Part shown: piece after piece, positions 10,380 through 23,800 of the stretch | How positions within the stretch are numbered: position 1 is the first letter of the stretch | Layout of the letters: each line of letters begins with the position of its first letter | Assembly: GCA_024345305.1 (NCBI GenBank) | Contig: BRON01000005.1 | Span: 372,001-436,000, forward strand | Reading direction: 5' to 3' | Origin: Mrakia gelida | Lineage: Eukaryota; Basidiomycota; Tremellomycetes; Cystofilobasidiales; Mrakiaceae | DNA: 64,000 nt | Notes under the pieces: model-generated | Told to the model about the DNA's origin: nothing | Seen by the model: only the letters and a program-made list of their open reading frames with translations | The model's database searches: none | Translations under genes and position numbers: made by a program

Positions 10380-13300
10380 ATGACCAGCTCAGCCGGACTC
10401 CCACAAGCTCGAACCTCAATCTCCTCCCACCCCGCTGCCGGAAGCGTTACCTCCCCGACTGTGGTTAAGGATCAAGCCAAGTCGGTGGACCAGAAGCTCG
10501 CTCTGTATGGTGTGAGCAATTTTTCCTTGTCTCCTCTGCTGAGGGAGGTAGCTGGGGAGGGAGGTGGTAGCCGAACCACACGAGTTTCAGCCCTCCCTCC
10601 CCATCTCCAGCCCCCTCGCCTCCTCCTCAACTTCCTCAGGCTGACTTATCATCCGCTATCTTCCTCTCTCCCAGGTCATCCAAGCTTTCCGAGACGGCTC
10701 CCTTCCTTCCAACAAGCAGATCGAGTGAGTTTCGACCCTCTCGTTCGTTGTGTCTCGCACGCCATCTTCCTCTCGACTGACCCGTTCCCTCTTCGTCTCT
10801 CGCAGCGAGGCGCTTCTGTACGCCGAGAAGCACTCGCCGGTGGACCTGAAGAAGCTCTCTCCCGACGGTCGACGTCTTATCGAGGACCTGAGGGATATCA
10901 TCGAGACCGTAAGTATACTCTCTTCGTTTGGCTCGTCTCCGTCTCTGAGCTGACCTCCTCTCCTCCTCTTCGTTCCTTCTCACAGGCTCGACTGCAGATC
11001 AAGACCAAGAACGCCGACGAGCTCTTCCAGAACTTCATCTTCCACACCCAGGAGACCGATCTCAGCCGAGGAGCTCAGTCGAAGGACGTCCTTCCCGTCG
11101 GAAAGGGAGAGCTCAAGGAGGACGCTGCCAACGCTTCGGTTCACCTTCGAACGCTCATCACTCTCATCCTCACCAACTCGGAAGCCAGGAAGGTCATTTC
11201 CGATCTCGGAATCATCGGTCGAGACGTGAGTGAAGTTTCTCTGCTCTCGTTGTCCTTCCGTCGCATCCCGCTTTCGCGTCGAATCGACTTGAAGCTGACC
11301 TTGTCTCTCCTTTCTCCTTTCAGCTCTTCGCCACTGCCGCTGTCAAGGTCGCCGAGACTGCTAAGCCCGATCAGTCTGCTCTCGACCAGGTCGACAAGCC
11401 TGCTCCCTCTGGAGAGTGGAAGGGAGCTGACGGACAGACGTGAGTACGCGCTCGATCTTCGACCACCGCCGAGAGCTTTCTGACCTCCCTCCTTTTGTCT
11501 CCTTCTTCCAGTCACGGACACGAGAGCACCCCCAAGCTGGAGATCAACATCGCTGGTCACAAGAGTGAGTCGAGCGTTCTAACTCTTGCCTCCTCGTCGC
11601 GATGCTCTCGTTCTTTCTCGTGAGCTGACCCTTCCGCACCGTCGTTCGTTTCTCAGTCGTTCACGACCCCAAGGCTCCCATCTCCTCCGGGACCGTCCAC
11701 ACCGATCCCTCAGGAAACTCTCGAACCGCCGGCGAGATCACTCAACAGGCGAAGGAGGCTAAGGCCGAGGTCGACTCGAAGAAGGAGGAGCTCAAGTCGC
11801 AGGGCAAGGACGCTGCCATTTCTGGAGCTAAGCAGGCTAAGAGTGCTCACGACCAGGGAGGAGTCGCCGAGGTCAAGAACCAGGCTCAGGGCGCTGCTCA
11901 AGATGCTCAGGGTGCTGCTCCCGACGAGGTGCGTTTCGTCTCGTCGCGTTTTCGAACCGTTTCGACTTCGCTGACCCTCGCTCTTTCTCTCTCCCTTTTC
12001 TATAGGAGACCAAGGCTGGACTCAAGGACAAGTTCGCCTCGTTCAAGGACAAGCTCACCCCTGGAGACTCGGTCAAGGATCGAGGACAGGCTCAGATCGA
12101 CCGAACCAAGTCCTTCGTGAGTCTCCTCCCATTTCTTTCAGAGCTCGTTCAGCCGCTGCCCGCTCGCCTTCGCTCGACTACTTGCTGACCTTGCGTCTTT
12201 ACTTCTTCCACAGCTCGAGGAGGAGTTCCCTCAGGAGAGGCGAGACCAGTTCATCTACCGACTCAAGAAGGTCGTCGTCGAGCTCCAGCAACACCAGGAC
12301 TACGACGCTGCCATCAACTTCTTCATCGACCTTCTCGACAACTACAAGGGTCACTCCAAGACTCTCGCTGATGCCGGTACCGACTCTGTTGGATCCGTCA
12401 CCTCCGATCCTGGTTCGTTCCGTTCCGCTCTCCTCCTCGTCGCGCGCGATCTTCTCGAGCTCACTTTCGTTCCTTTCGTCTCCACTTCAGCCTTCTCCCA
12501 AGCTTTCCAGGAGATGAGCACTCTTCTCTCTCGATTCGCCAACGGAAAGACTCTCGACGGATTCATCGATGGTGAGTTTCATCCCCTGCGTCTCGATTTC
12601 GAACTTTTGACGCTGACCCTCTTCCGTCCCTCTCTCCTTCTTCCAGCCGTCAACCAGCTCTACGTCGACGCTCAGAACGACCCTGAGCTTCGAGCTTGGT
12701 TCAACCAGCTTAGCACCTACGTTCGAAAGGTGTGTCCTTGCTTTTCCTTCGCTGTTTTTCTCGCTCTCTCCTTTCGCGTTCGGATCCTGATTCTCGTGTT
12801 ATCTTCGCCTTCCCTCGCAGACCCTTCTCGAGCCTGGATGGGTTCTTGAGGACGAGTGCACCAAGGAGGGAGAGGCCCTTACCAACAAGGGAAAGAGCTT
12901 CTTCGACCACAAGTACGCCGGACACAAGGACGCGCTCTTCGACGAGTTCGTCAACTTCTTCAAGGGCATGGGCGAGGACCCCGTCAACATCCGATTCGGC
13001 GAGGACTGGAAGCGACTCACCAAGGACCTCCTCTTCGACGGAGACGGTCAGCTCACCTTCAAGCCCGATCTCTGGAAGGACTTGAAGAACGAGGTTCTCC
13101 CTTCGATCATCAACCAGGTCGGGTACATCCCAATTCCGCGAATCGAGTACTCCGACAAGACCATCGATCTCGTCGTCGAGAACCTCATCCTCCAGGGAGC
13201 CAACCTCTTCCCCAACGTCGTCGAGCTCGAGGCCAACAACTTCTTCAAGTTCTCGCCTTACAAGGGGATCGGTGAGTCGCTTCGTTTGGAGGAAGATGCA

Positions 13301-14256
13301 ACGGCGTCGCGTCGACTTCGGAAGCTGACCTCTTCCCCTTCGTTCTTCTTTACAGCCGACCAATCCCACCACAAGTTCACCCTTCGATTCTCTCAGATCC
13401 AGGCTGATCTCAAGGGAGTCAGCTGGTACGTCAAGAAGAAGTCCGGATTCCCCAAGATCCAGGACAGCGGTCTCGCCGATGGTTCGTTCCCCTCCTCTCG
13501 TCCTTTCGCGTCGTCCGAGTCTCGCAAGTCCTGACCTCCCCGCCTTCTCTTTCAACAGTCCTCCTCTCCGGAAACGGTCTCTCGGTCGACGTAACTCTCG
13601 AGTCGGCTGGAAAGAGGAAGGACCACGCCTTCCTCATCAAGAACGTCGACGCGAAGGTGGACGCCATCTCGTTCAAGATCCGAGAGTCCAAGCACGACTT
13701 CGCCTACAAGGTCTTCGCTCCTCTCGCTTCTGGCTTGATCAAGAAGGCTATCGGACTCGCCGTCGAGCAGGCTATCAAGACCGGACTCGGCTACGTGGAC
13801 GAGCAGCTCGTGGAGGTTCGATCTCGAATGGACGAGGCCAAGGACTCGGACAGTGAGCTTCGTCGCGTTGTCTCCATCTCGCTCTTCTCAGTCGCTGACC
13901 CTTCGCTACGTTCTCTCTTTCAGCCATCACCCGAACCGACGCTCTCAAGGACATGTTCCAGAAGAAGAAGGAGACCGCCGAGACCAACAAGGCGAAGGTT
14001 GAGCAGGTCAAGGAGGAGCGAGGATCTCAGTTCGCCGTAAGTCGCGTTTCCTTTTCTTCGCGCGTTCGCGTTCCTTTCTCTCTCCTTGCTGACTCCCTTC
14101 TTCCTTTCCCCATTTCCTCAGATTGTCACCTCGAAGGAGGACACCATCCTCCCCAACGCCAACCCTCCCAACAGCACCGCGTCGAAGCTCTTCGAGAAGG
14201 ACAAGCTCGCGAAGAGCGGAGACGACTGGAAGTCTCCTGCCTTCTCCCTCGTCTAA
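10380..14256 (+). CDS. HAM1-like protein with predicted lipid-binding C-terminal domain
   Basis: This large protein, roughly 880 residues in about 16 exons, resembles fungal HAM1-type proteins (HAM1_N and HAM1_C families, formerly DUF5923 and DUF4449). The C-terminal part is thought to share the BPI/SMP-like lipid-binding fold; the biochemical function is unknown. The N-terminus has IQAFRDGSLPSNKQIDEALL and SPDGRRLIEDLRDIIETARL, followed by LRTLITLILTNSEARKVISDL. A middle segment (about 11.7-12.1 kb) is Ala/Lys/Gln/Glu-rich and LEA- or apolipoprotein-like (KQAKEAKAEVDSKK, AQGAAQDAQGAA). Then come helices FINFFIDLL-like and GEDPVNIRFGEDWKRLTKDL, and the beta-rich region IPIPRIEYSDKTIDLVVENL, KFTLRFSQIQADLKGVSWYV, LSVDVTLES. 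There is no signal peptide or membrane helix. The ATG follows a pyrimidine-rich leader. Confidence 0.8.
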
Positions 14257-14820
14257 ACAACGAGCTCTTTCGCTCTTCCTTCTCTTCTTGCCTCCTCTTG
14301 TGTCTCTAGCTTAACGGTCTCTCTCTATCGCTCTCCGCCTGTTTGGTATCGCTTTTCCGTCTCTCGCGCCCTCGCCGCCGTGTTTTGATTGTTCATCTCT
14401 CTCCTTCCCTGTGTGTCTGTCCCTCGACTCGTCTCTTTATTTACCTTATTAATATGGGATCGGATACGACTCAACTTCCTGTCCTCGATGAAAACCTTCT
14501 CGCGCACGGGAAGAAAATAAAAGGAAAGAAAGGCCGAACGAAGGTGAGCTCGACGACTTCGAATCCAGCTCGACGCTTCCTCATCCTCACACCGTCACCT
14601 CTCCTACCTTCCACCTGGACCTTGTTCCCAAACTCACGAAGAAGAACACTCGTAAGTCCTCCCTTCCAACTACATCCTACTACCCCAATCAAAGATGTAC
14701 GATCATCCCTTCTTTACTGATCAAGATCCTTGCGTGCCTTCTTCCTTTGTGAGTTCAGATCGCCGTCGTCGAACCTCCCCTTGAACTTCTACATCTCAAG
14801 CTCAACCCACCACGACGTCC
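14257..14820. other. Region between HAM1-like and BLM10 genes; possible 5' exon(s)
   Basis: This 564-bp stretch holds a short ATG frame at 14453 (MGSDTTQLPVLDENLLAHGKK, ending at a GTGAGC donor near 14542) and another open frame on the same strand (ELDDFESSS... HLDLVPKLTKKNTR) ending at a GTAAGT near 14650. Neither could be joined in frame to BLM10 with confidence. They may be a small separate gene, a 5' UTR exon, or chance. Confidence 0.25.
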
Positions 14821-17800
14821 TTGGAACCGAATCTCCCTTCCCCTTCCACTCCTCCCCCTTCCGCTCCTCGTTCTCCACCTCTGAAACAGATGGACGACGA
14901 CGAGATCAAGTCCTACGACAGCTCAAACGCTTCAGACCCGGATGCCTTCTTCGACGAGGAAGATGCACCTACCGTAGATGGAAACTCTCCAAAGATTGGA
15001 ACTGTGAGTTGAAATCTGCTCTCTTTTGTGTTCTCGGTGAACGCTCGTGTGAGGGCGAACGAGATTGAGGGAGTTGGAGCGTGGTTCGAAGGTCGAAGGA
15101 GAAGGGAGGAGGTCGAGTCCGTCGATCTCCTCAGTTCCTTCCTTCCCCCTTGAGCTCTTTTCAAGATCACCCTTCCTTTCAAGAGACTCTTGCGTCGATA
15201 CAGGGAGGGTCCTTGTCGCTCGTCCTCCAACCCAATCGTCGAAGTAGTGCAAGATGAGGCGGAGAGGATCCATCGTGCCATCGTCAGCTCGACTCAAAAA
15301 GACGAGCTCGACCTCATCCGAACCTTCCGCTCCCTCCTCCTCATCGCACCACTCAACAGCCTCCTTTCCGAACCACCCTACGCCTCACCAGACCCTCCTT
15401 CCAACCCATCGTTACTCTTCCACCTTGTTCGGAACCCGTAGAGCTGACGGTCCCCCTTCCATCTTCCCCTTCCCTCCCTCCCTCCCATCCTCAGTCCTCC
15501 TCCCTTCCTTCCGTCATCGATCCCCGTCAAGCTCTCCTCTCCTACCCCAACTCCCTACCCTACAAGGTCGAGTCCTTACAAGCCATGGACGAGCGTCTGG
15601 ATCTCATCCTCGTCCGACTCAGCGAGGCTATCGAGGCCAAGGATTGGGACGTCGGGTTCTGGAGATGGCATCGAGACCTCTCGCGTTACCTCGCTATGAA
15701 GTACCCGATGAAGCGAGAGAGACGAGTGGCTCTGCTCAAACTTTACTTCGAGCTTGCTGGTGAGTACCTAATCATCGTCTGAGCCTGTTCGGGTGGGTGG
15801 AGAGCTGACCTTTGGCCCTGGGGGTTGGTGATATCAAGTCTCGCCTGGAATGGAAGCTCGAATCGTCGAGACGTGCTCGTCGATGGTCATGTCTCTCACG
15901 GAGAAGACCAAGTACGTCTCGAGGAAGGATATCACCCTTCCCTGGCGTCCTATCTTCGACATCCTCAAGGCTGAGCTCTTCCCCAAAGGACGAAAGACTG
16001 GCCTCACGTGAGTATCTCGATCTCCTTCGTCTCTCCTTAGAACGAGCTTTTCTGTCGCTTCGCTCTTACGGCAATACATCAAGCTCACTCCTTTTGATCA
16101 TCTTCGTCAACAGGAACATCGCCGGAGCTCTTCTGAGCATGACCGAGAGCTCTCAACGCTTCTTCCACCCGAGCGAAACGAACGCGATGCTCGAGGCGTT
16201 CCTTCCTATGATGGACGGAAACAACATTAACGTGAGTCGAGCAGCTGCGAGGGACTCTCTACACCGGTTCGGTTCATTGAACTGACCTTGACCTTGTTTC
16301 CTCTCGATAGACCGTCGTCGCGACTCAAGCCTTCCTCGTTCACTTCCTTCCCCTCACCCACCCTCAAACCTGGCTCCCGATGAGTGAGTTCCACCTTTAT
16401 CGATTTCTTGCGACGACGACAGTCTCGTACGCCAACGCTCGCTCAACTTTCGTCCCTCTCAGTGTTCAAGCTCTCGTCCTCCTTCAACTCGGCGACCTTC
16501 GACGATCAGACGCTCGACCTCCTCGCTCGTCTCTCCGAACTTCACCACAACCCCGCCGTCTCCGACCCAGCTCGTCTCTCTCCTTCCTACGTCTACACCT
16601 CCAGTCCCGAGGAAGACCTCGAGGAGATCCAGGGAGAGTCCAAGACCGAAACGCTCTCGGTCGGAGATAACGGCGCGTCGTCGAGGGATCGTTCGGAGCT
16701 CGATGGATCTTGGAAGGGGATTTGGAAGGACGTTGGAATCTTGGGAGAGGATGAGTTCAAGAGTGTTGTGACTCTGGCACTGAAGTCGATGGGTGAGTGC
16801 TATTTCTTGTTCGCCGAGGGGACGCGAAGGGAACCTCGTTCGCTGACCTCCCCGCCTTCGATTTTTGTTTCGCCGCTCGCAGAGGGACAGAAGCACGCGA
16901 CTGGAGCACACTCCGACGCCAAGCTCAGTGCGACGATGCAGAAGATGAAGAAGCCGTCGGATCGAATCCGTGAGTTTCAATCGGATCTCGCGTCGTCTCC
17001 AGCAATTCTCGCTGAGACGCGTCTCGTTTTCCCCTCCTTCGTTCCCAGAATCCCTCGCTCAAATCATCATCTACTCCATGTCCAACGACGCCCCTCTTCT
17101 CCCGGAGTCTGGAACTGCTACTCCTTCCGCGAACGGCCCCTCTGCTATGGCTGGAATCGAGACCTCGTCAGCTCATCTCGGAGGAGTTCCCGTCGCCCAC
17201 AAGAAGTACCTCGCTGGAAGCAAGGCTCTCGACGCTCTCGCGAAGCTCATCACCAACTGCGAGAGTATGTTCCACCCAAGCGTGAGTATAGCCTCTCCTT
17301 TCGGGGATGCGTGAAGGAAGACGGTCGAAGGGATTGTGCTGTCGACGCGACGAGTTCGATCGCTGACTTTCCCCTTTTGCGTTTCTTCGACTCTCAGAAC
17401 CCTGGTCAATCGAGCGTCACCACCGCCACCTTCATCTGGGCTCTCGCTGCTATGTTCGTCAAGAGGTGGAAGTCGGAGGAGAAGACGAGCTGCAAGACGC
17501 CTCCCGTCAGTTCGACATCCTCCTCTCCTCCAGACCCGCCGACGAAGACTGACGACCTCCTCTCTTTTCGAACAGTCTCGCCGTCTCACGAAGGAGATCA
17601 AGAAGGAGTTCTGTCTTTCTCTTCGAACCGTGGCCCTGCTCTCGATGTTCTCGAAGGTGAGCACCGTGTTCTGTTCCCATCCCTTCTCACCGCCGACGCG
17701 TCGACGACTTAGCTGACCTGAGCTCCCTTTTCCTCAGCACGACGCGACGATGGCTTTGAGTCACGCCTGCCTTAAGTACCTCAGTCTTCTCGAACCCAAC

Positions 17801-20800
17801 CTCGTTATTCAGTCGGTTCTCGATCGAGCCTACCCTTCTCTCACCGGTCTCGAAGAGGTGAGCTTCGAAGTCTGCCTTCGACGAAGCGCGTCTGACATCC
17901 AAGCTGACCTTTCGCCTTTCACGCCAGACTCATCGAACTCCCGCCGTCCTCGCCTGTCTCGCCGCCATCTCTCACCCCATGATCTCGCGTGAAGTCTTCT
18001 ACCTCGGAGGTCGAAACCTCGTCCCTCTTCTCGAACTCTGCCTACCGGGAATCGACCTGAACGACCCGATGAAGACCGTGAGCCTTCCCCTTCCTCGCTT
18101 TTTTCCTCGATTCATTTACTGAATCTCTTCCTCTTCGTCTTCCTCGTCCTCGCTCAGGTCTCCACCGCCTGGTTCATAACAAACATCGTCCAGTTCGCCA
18201 GTCTCTCGGATCTCACCGACTTCGAGCCTTCCGAGCACGCCAACCCTTCCCCTTGGGCCAACGCCTCGACTCCCGAGATCTACATCGAGCAGGATCAGGA
18301 CTCGGAGAAGGAGCCTCCACTTCCCATCGCCGAGGAGAATCAAGCTCTTCGATACTCGACCGGAGGATTGTCGTCTTGGTTGTCCGAATATGTCGCGAGG
18401 GTGTTGACGTTGTTCGAGAACTTGCCTGATCAAGGAGGGAGGAGTCTCAAAACTGGAGGGAAGACGGAGGAGACGGTCAACGCGATGGTGCAGAAGTCGA
18501 CTGGGATCGGTGAGTCCGATCGAGTGACAGCGACGCGTCGACGTCGGGCTTGACCTGATTCGTTCGTCTTCTTCCCTTCCATCAGTGTTCTCTCATCTCT
18601 CCGAGCCACTCTTCGACCTCGCTCTCAACCAGATCTTCGAGTACGCCAGCTCAACTGGTACGTCTATCTCTCGCTTCTGCTCGACGCTTCCGCTGACTCT
18701 CCTCGTTCTCGTCTTCAGTTCGAGCCAACACCGTCGGAGTCATGTCCCAGCTCGTCAGCTCTCTCGCCAAAGTCAACTTTGAGAAGGTCTTCGATCGGTT
18801 CTTCAAGCTCTGCGCGAGGAAGATCGTCTCCGAGCTCGAGGGAGGAGCTTCTTCGGTCCCAACGACCTCAGCCTCGTTGCCTTCCTCTTCCGACACGACT
18901 CTTCACGCCTGTGAGTCAACCTATCTCGCCGTTTGATCTTCGAAACTCTCACTGACTCTCTTGTCGCTTCCCGTATCTTCAGACATGTCGATCCTCTCTG
19001 GAATGCTCGCCTACGCCGATGAATCGGTTCGTCGAGATTCTCATTGACCTCGAGCTCGACCACGTTCGCTGACCCTGCTTCTCCGACTCCAACAGATCCT
19101 CAAGCACCAAGACGAGCTCATCAAGCTCATCAAGTTCGCCAACGAGAAGGCCCTGAACGAGAGGAGTTGGTCCATCACCTCGAGGTTGATCACTCGGCTC
19201 TTCCTTCGACTCACGACATGCTGGACGGAGGACGCGAGATTCGTCAACAAGGAGGAGTGGAACAGCGAGGGTTCGTCTCTCTCTCAATTCGAGATATCAG
19301 AGAAATGAAGCTGATCACTCCTTTCATTCCCACAGACTTCAAAAAGAACTCTCATCTCTACTGGGGTTCGTCCTGCTTCCTGCCCTCGCTCTTTCGTCGA
19401 CGCGTTCTGACCGAGCTCCTCCTTTTCTTCCTTTTTTCTAGGCAAGGTCTACAAGCGAGCCGATTGCAAGATTGACTGGCACGTCCCTGGAGAGGCCGAA
19501 CTCGCCTTCGTTACTCGTCTGCTCAAGGAACTCGTCGAACCCACCCTCCTCGCTCTGGAGACCAACGTCCCAACCGCTGGTCCTCCTTCGAAGGCTTGGA
19601 CGAACAGCTTCTGCCGAGAGCTCTCCTTCCTTCGTCACTGTCTCGATGGACTCTACGCCTACTACCTCGAGGATCCTTCGACCAAGCTGGGAGGAGCCGT
19701 TGCGTCCGACAAGGGGTTCGTCTCGTCCGTCGCTCGCCTCTCGCGACGAAAGAATCGAGCTGATCTTTTCTCCTCTCTTCCTTCCGAACAGAGCTTGCCC
19801 TCCCGAGTTCCAAGCTCCTCTTTCTACCTACAAGGCTGCCTTCGTGCTCACCGACGTCAAGGACCCGAGGCATCAGGAGTTCGCTGCTCTTCGAGAGAGG
19901 ATTGGGAAGTTCGTTCATCGAGCCGCCGTTTACCTCAGGAACGAAGGAGGAGACGATTCGACCGACGCCGTTCTCTCGGTCATCAGTACCATCAACACCT
20001 TCAGTGAGTACTGGCACACATCTTTCTTCTTCTCGTTTCGTCGAGAACGTTTCGCTGATCTTCGAATCGTTCTCTCTCGCAGTGCTCTCTCAGGGTCTCG
20101 ACGCGAGGAGTTGGGAGGCCAGGAAGCTTCACTGTGAGTTCGAGAAGTACTTAATCGCTCTGATCCTTCGAGAAACTGACCTCTGACTCCTTTTCCCAGA
20201 CGATACCATCATCAAATCCGTCAAGATGCACCATCGTCAGAAGGTCCTCCCGCGAAAGGCCTGGGTCGCTCGAGCCGAGCTTTACCATCGTGAGTTTTTT
20301 CGAGCAGATTCTTCGAGGTCGGAATTGAGACTGATGTCGTCTTCCCCCTGCTTTCAGTCTCTCGGTCAAGGTCGAACGGATGGATCAGGACGCGATCGGC
20401 TTTGGACGACGAGCTCATCGCGAAGCTCATGGACTTCTCGCTCTCGTCGTACACTCGAAGTCAGTCACTCTTCTCCATTCCCTTTCAAATCTTTTTGAGC
20501 TCTTATTCTGACATCGGCGAACCCTCTCAGTCCGAAAGCATGGCCAGAACGTTCTCGACGCCGTCGCTCGAGTGAGTCGTTCCTTCTTCATCTCTCGTCG
20601 GGTCGACGCTCGCTGACTTTGACCCTTCTCCGCTTGACAGTCCTACGATGGAACCAAGACACTCGTCTACCCTCGAATTCTCGAGTCGCTCGGTACTGGA
20701 GTCGATCCTGATCGAATGAAGGGAGCTCTCTACTTGATTGGGGGAAAGGCATTTGGTGAGCATTTCCTCTTCGCTCTTCCCGCCTTCGTGCCGGTTTCTG

Positions 20801-23800
20801 ACTCTCTCTTCCTCGTTTCAACATCTTTCTTAGCCTCATTCAGTATCCTCGATCCTCGCTTCTTCGGTGACTTCGTCCTCAAGGTCCTCAGCACTCAGGA
20901 TCAGGAGAAGGTGCGTCCGTCGACTTCGAGATTCGCCAGACGCGTCGCTGACTTGTTCTCCCCTTTGCGATCACCAGGCCTCCATTCAGGCCGTCATCAA
21001 CAAGATTACTGAAGACAGTGAGCTCTGCGTTCCTCTATAATGTCTCCCGAAGACGAAGAAGCTGACATTCATCTCTTGCAGCCATCATTCGAACCTCCGA
21101 GCCGTTCACTCTTCGGTCCAACGTTCCGAACTCCAAGATCGACTCAGCCTCGAGGTCGCTCGTGCCAAACCGACAGCAGTACGCTTCTCCGGCTTCGGTT
21201 CTCGCCGCCCTCTCCCAAGCCGTCCAGGATCGAAGTGTAGCCCGAGACGCTGCCTTCGACAAGATGGTCGAGGATCTGCTCGATCTCGCCGAGAAGTGAG
21301 CGAAACCTCGTCTTCCCCGTCAAAAGTATGGTCCCGTGCTGAAGCCCTCTTCTCATCCCCTCTCGCAGGCCTACTACTCACTGGAAGTACACCGTCTTCG
21401 CTCAGAGGTACCTTCGAGCTCTCGTCCGACGGGATCGACCAGCCCATCCTCGTCTCGCAACCTTCTTCCTCTCGAGAGTCGTCTCGGATCTTCCTCAGCT
21501 TCGACACTACGCTCAACTGTACGTTACCGTCTCGCAACCATCTCGCTCTCGTCTCCTGGACTGACCCTTTTCCTCTCCTAAAGCTCGATGACCAAGGTCC
21601 TTCATTTCATCAAGCTTCGAACCATGACGGGCGGATCCGACGAACCTCTCCTCCTCGGAAAGTCCTCGAACCCTCTCAAGCGAACTCTCGCCATCGACCC
21701 AAGCCTACCCAACTTCACCTCCGACTACCTCCAAGCCTTCAAGGTCCCCCTCGCCGACGGAGACACCACGACGTTCCTCCAAGACAAGGCGACGTCGGGA
21801 TGGCTCGTTTGGGGAAAGGAGTTGACGGGTTACACGCAGGCTCCTTGGGACGAGTCTCTCTTCACTTGGGACCCTTCGAGTGAGGAGGCGATGACTGTGA
21901 TGACGGCGATTGTCAACGATCCAGAGTGGTGGAAGAAGTTCGTCGGTTGGGCTTCGCAGGAGGATGCTCGAACGGTCAGTCTTTCTCGTCGTTTCCGTTC
22001 CCCTTCGTTTCGTTCCGAGATACTGATCGAGTCTCCTCCATCCTCAACAGTACCTTTCTGGAGATGCCATCAACATGATCAAGTCTCTCTCGCAGGTCTT
22101 CGTCGATCTGGTGCGTCCCCTCTCGTCCTTTCTTCTGTCGAAGTTGCGTTCCGTCCTGACCGTCGTCGTTGCTTCCGCGACAGCCCTTCCGAATGGCGAA
22201 GCCTTTCCTCGACGAGTTCGTCAACGATCCCGATTCGAACCGACACAAGCAGAGGGCTCTCGCAGAGCTGCTCTCCGGTCTCATTCGAGGTTCGAAGCAC
22301 TGGCCTGGAAAGGCGAGGAAGGAGTTCTTCGACTGGATCGAGCTGTGAGTTTCGACGTCCAGCGTTCTCGGTCGTCAGCTCTCTGACCTCCCTCGGCTCT
22401 CTTCTTCCAGTGCTCTGCCAAAGATCTTCGCGTTCATCAAGCCTGATACCTTGACTTGGTGAGTTGAGCGTCTCGTCTCCTTGCCTCGACGATCCCTTCG
22501 GAGTCTGACCTTCTTTCGCTTCCTCTTCTTCAGTTGGGAGCTGTTCTTCGAGTGAGTCGAGCTTTCATCCTACCTCATTGAACCCTTACTCACCTTCCTT
22601 CTTCTCTCCAGCTACAACTTCTACAAGACCGACCCGAGACGGATCCAAGTTCTGATCGACTTCGTCCTCGAGAAGGCTCGCTCGGTCGACCTCAACGCCG
22701 GATTCGCCTTCGAGATCACCAAGGCTCTCACTTTCCTGAACTGCTTGATCGTTCGACTGTCGTGGAGGTTCGAGTCCTGGATTGGCGGAATGGTCGACGA
22801 GTACTTCAAGGCTCTCGGAAACGACTTCGCTGAGGTTCGTCTCGTTTTACTCGTATGCTCTTCGAACGACCGACGACTGATCCTTCTTGCTTCTCTTCTC
22901 AACAGATCCGAGATCTTCTCGCTGATAACCTTCACCAACTCGCCAAGACCAAGGTCCGTTGGCCCTCCCCCGATCTACCCTGAGTGCGTTGAGTGCTGAT
23001 CTTCTTCGCTTTCCCACTCTCGCAGTGGCACATCTCGAACCCTTCCTCGTTGGCCTTTGTCGAGGAGTGCCAGATCGTCGATCGGGACGTCATGGGACTG
23101 CATCGTTCTACGGATCTTCCCCACATCCAAGCCTACGTCAAGTCTCTCGCGATCTGGAGGGAGGAACGACCCTCAGGCGTGAGTTTCGCTTTCATTCTCG
23201 TCGTCGCGTCGTCTCTCTCTCTCTCGAGCTCATCAAATCCACTTCCTTCCCTCTACCTCAGCCAACTGGACCTTCCTCGACCTACGACAAGCACTCGCTT
23301 GGTCTCCTTCGATAGTGAGTTCGCGTCTCACCCGAATCGAGACGAGGTTCGAGACTGACATTCGTCTCGTTCCTTTCCTCAGCATCCACAAGGGTCTCAT
23401 CGACCTCAACGGTCCAGCAGCTTTCACGAGCGCTCTTCCTCTCATCGAGGAGATCTTCCAGATGCGAGAGCTCAAGGACTCGCCTGCTCTGCAAGCTGCC
23501 TCGACGAAGGCGCTCGCGTTCATCGCCGGAATCTCTCCGCCTCTCGAATCCGTCAAGCCTCTCCTCTTCGCCCTTCTTCAAACTCTTCGGTCGCACAAGG
23601 TTCGTTCCTTTTTTAGACCTCTCTCTTCGACGCGTTATCTGACCTCGAGCTCTTGGATCTTTCCTCAGTCGTGGCACATTCGACTTCACGTCCTTCCTGT
23701 TCTCGCCACCGTCTACTTCCGAGGGTTGCCTCTCGTCGACGACGCGACTGCCTCTTCGATCATGGAGGTGAGCCTTTCTCGATCCACTCCCACTCTCCTC

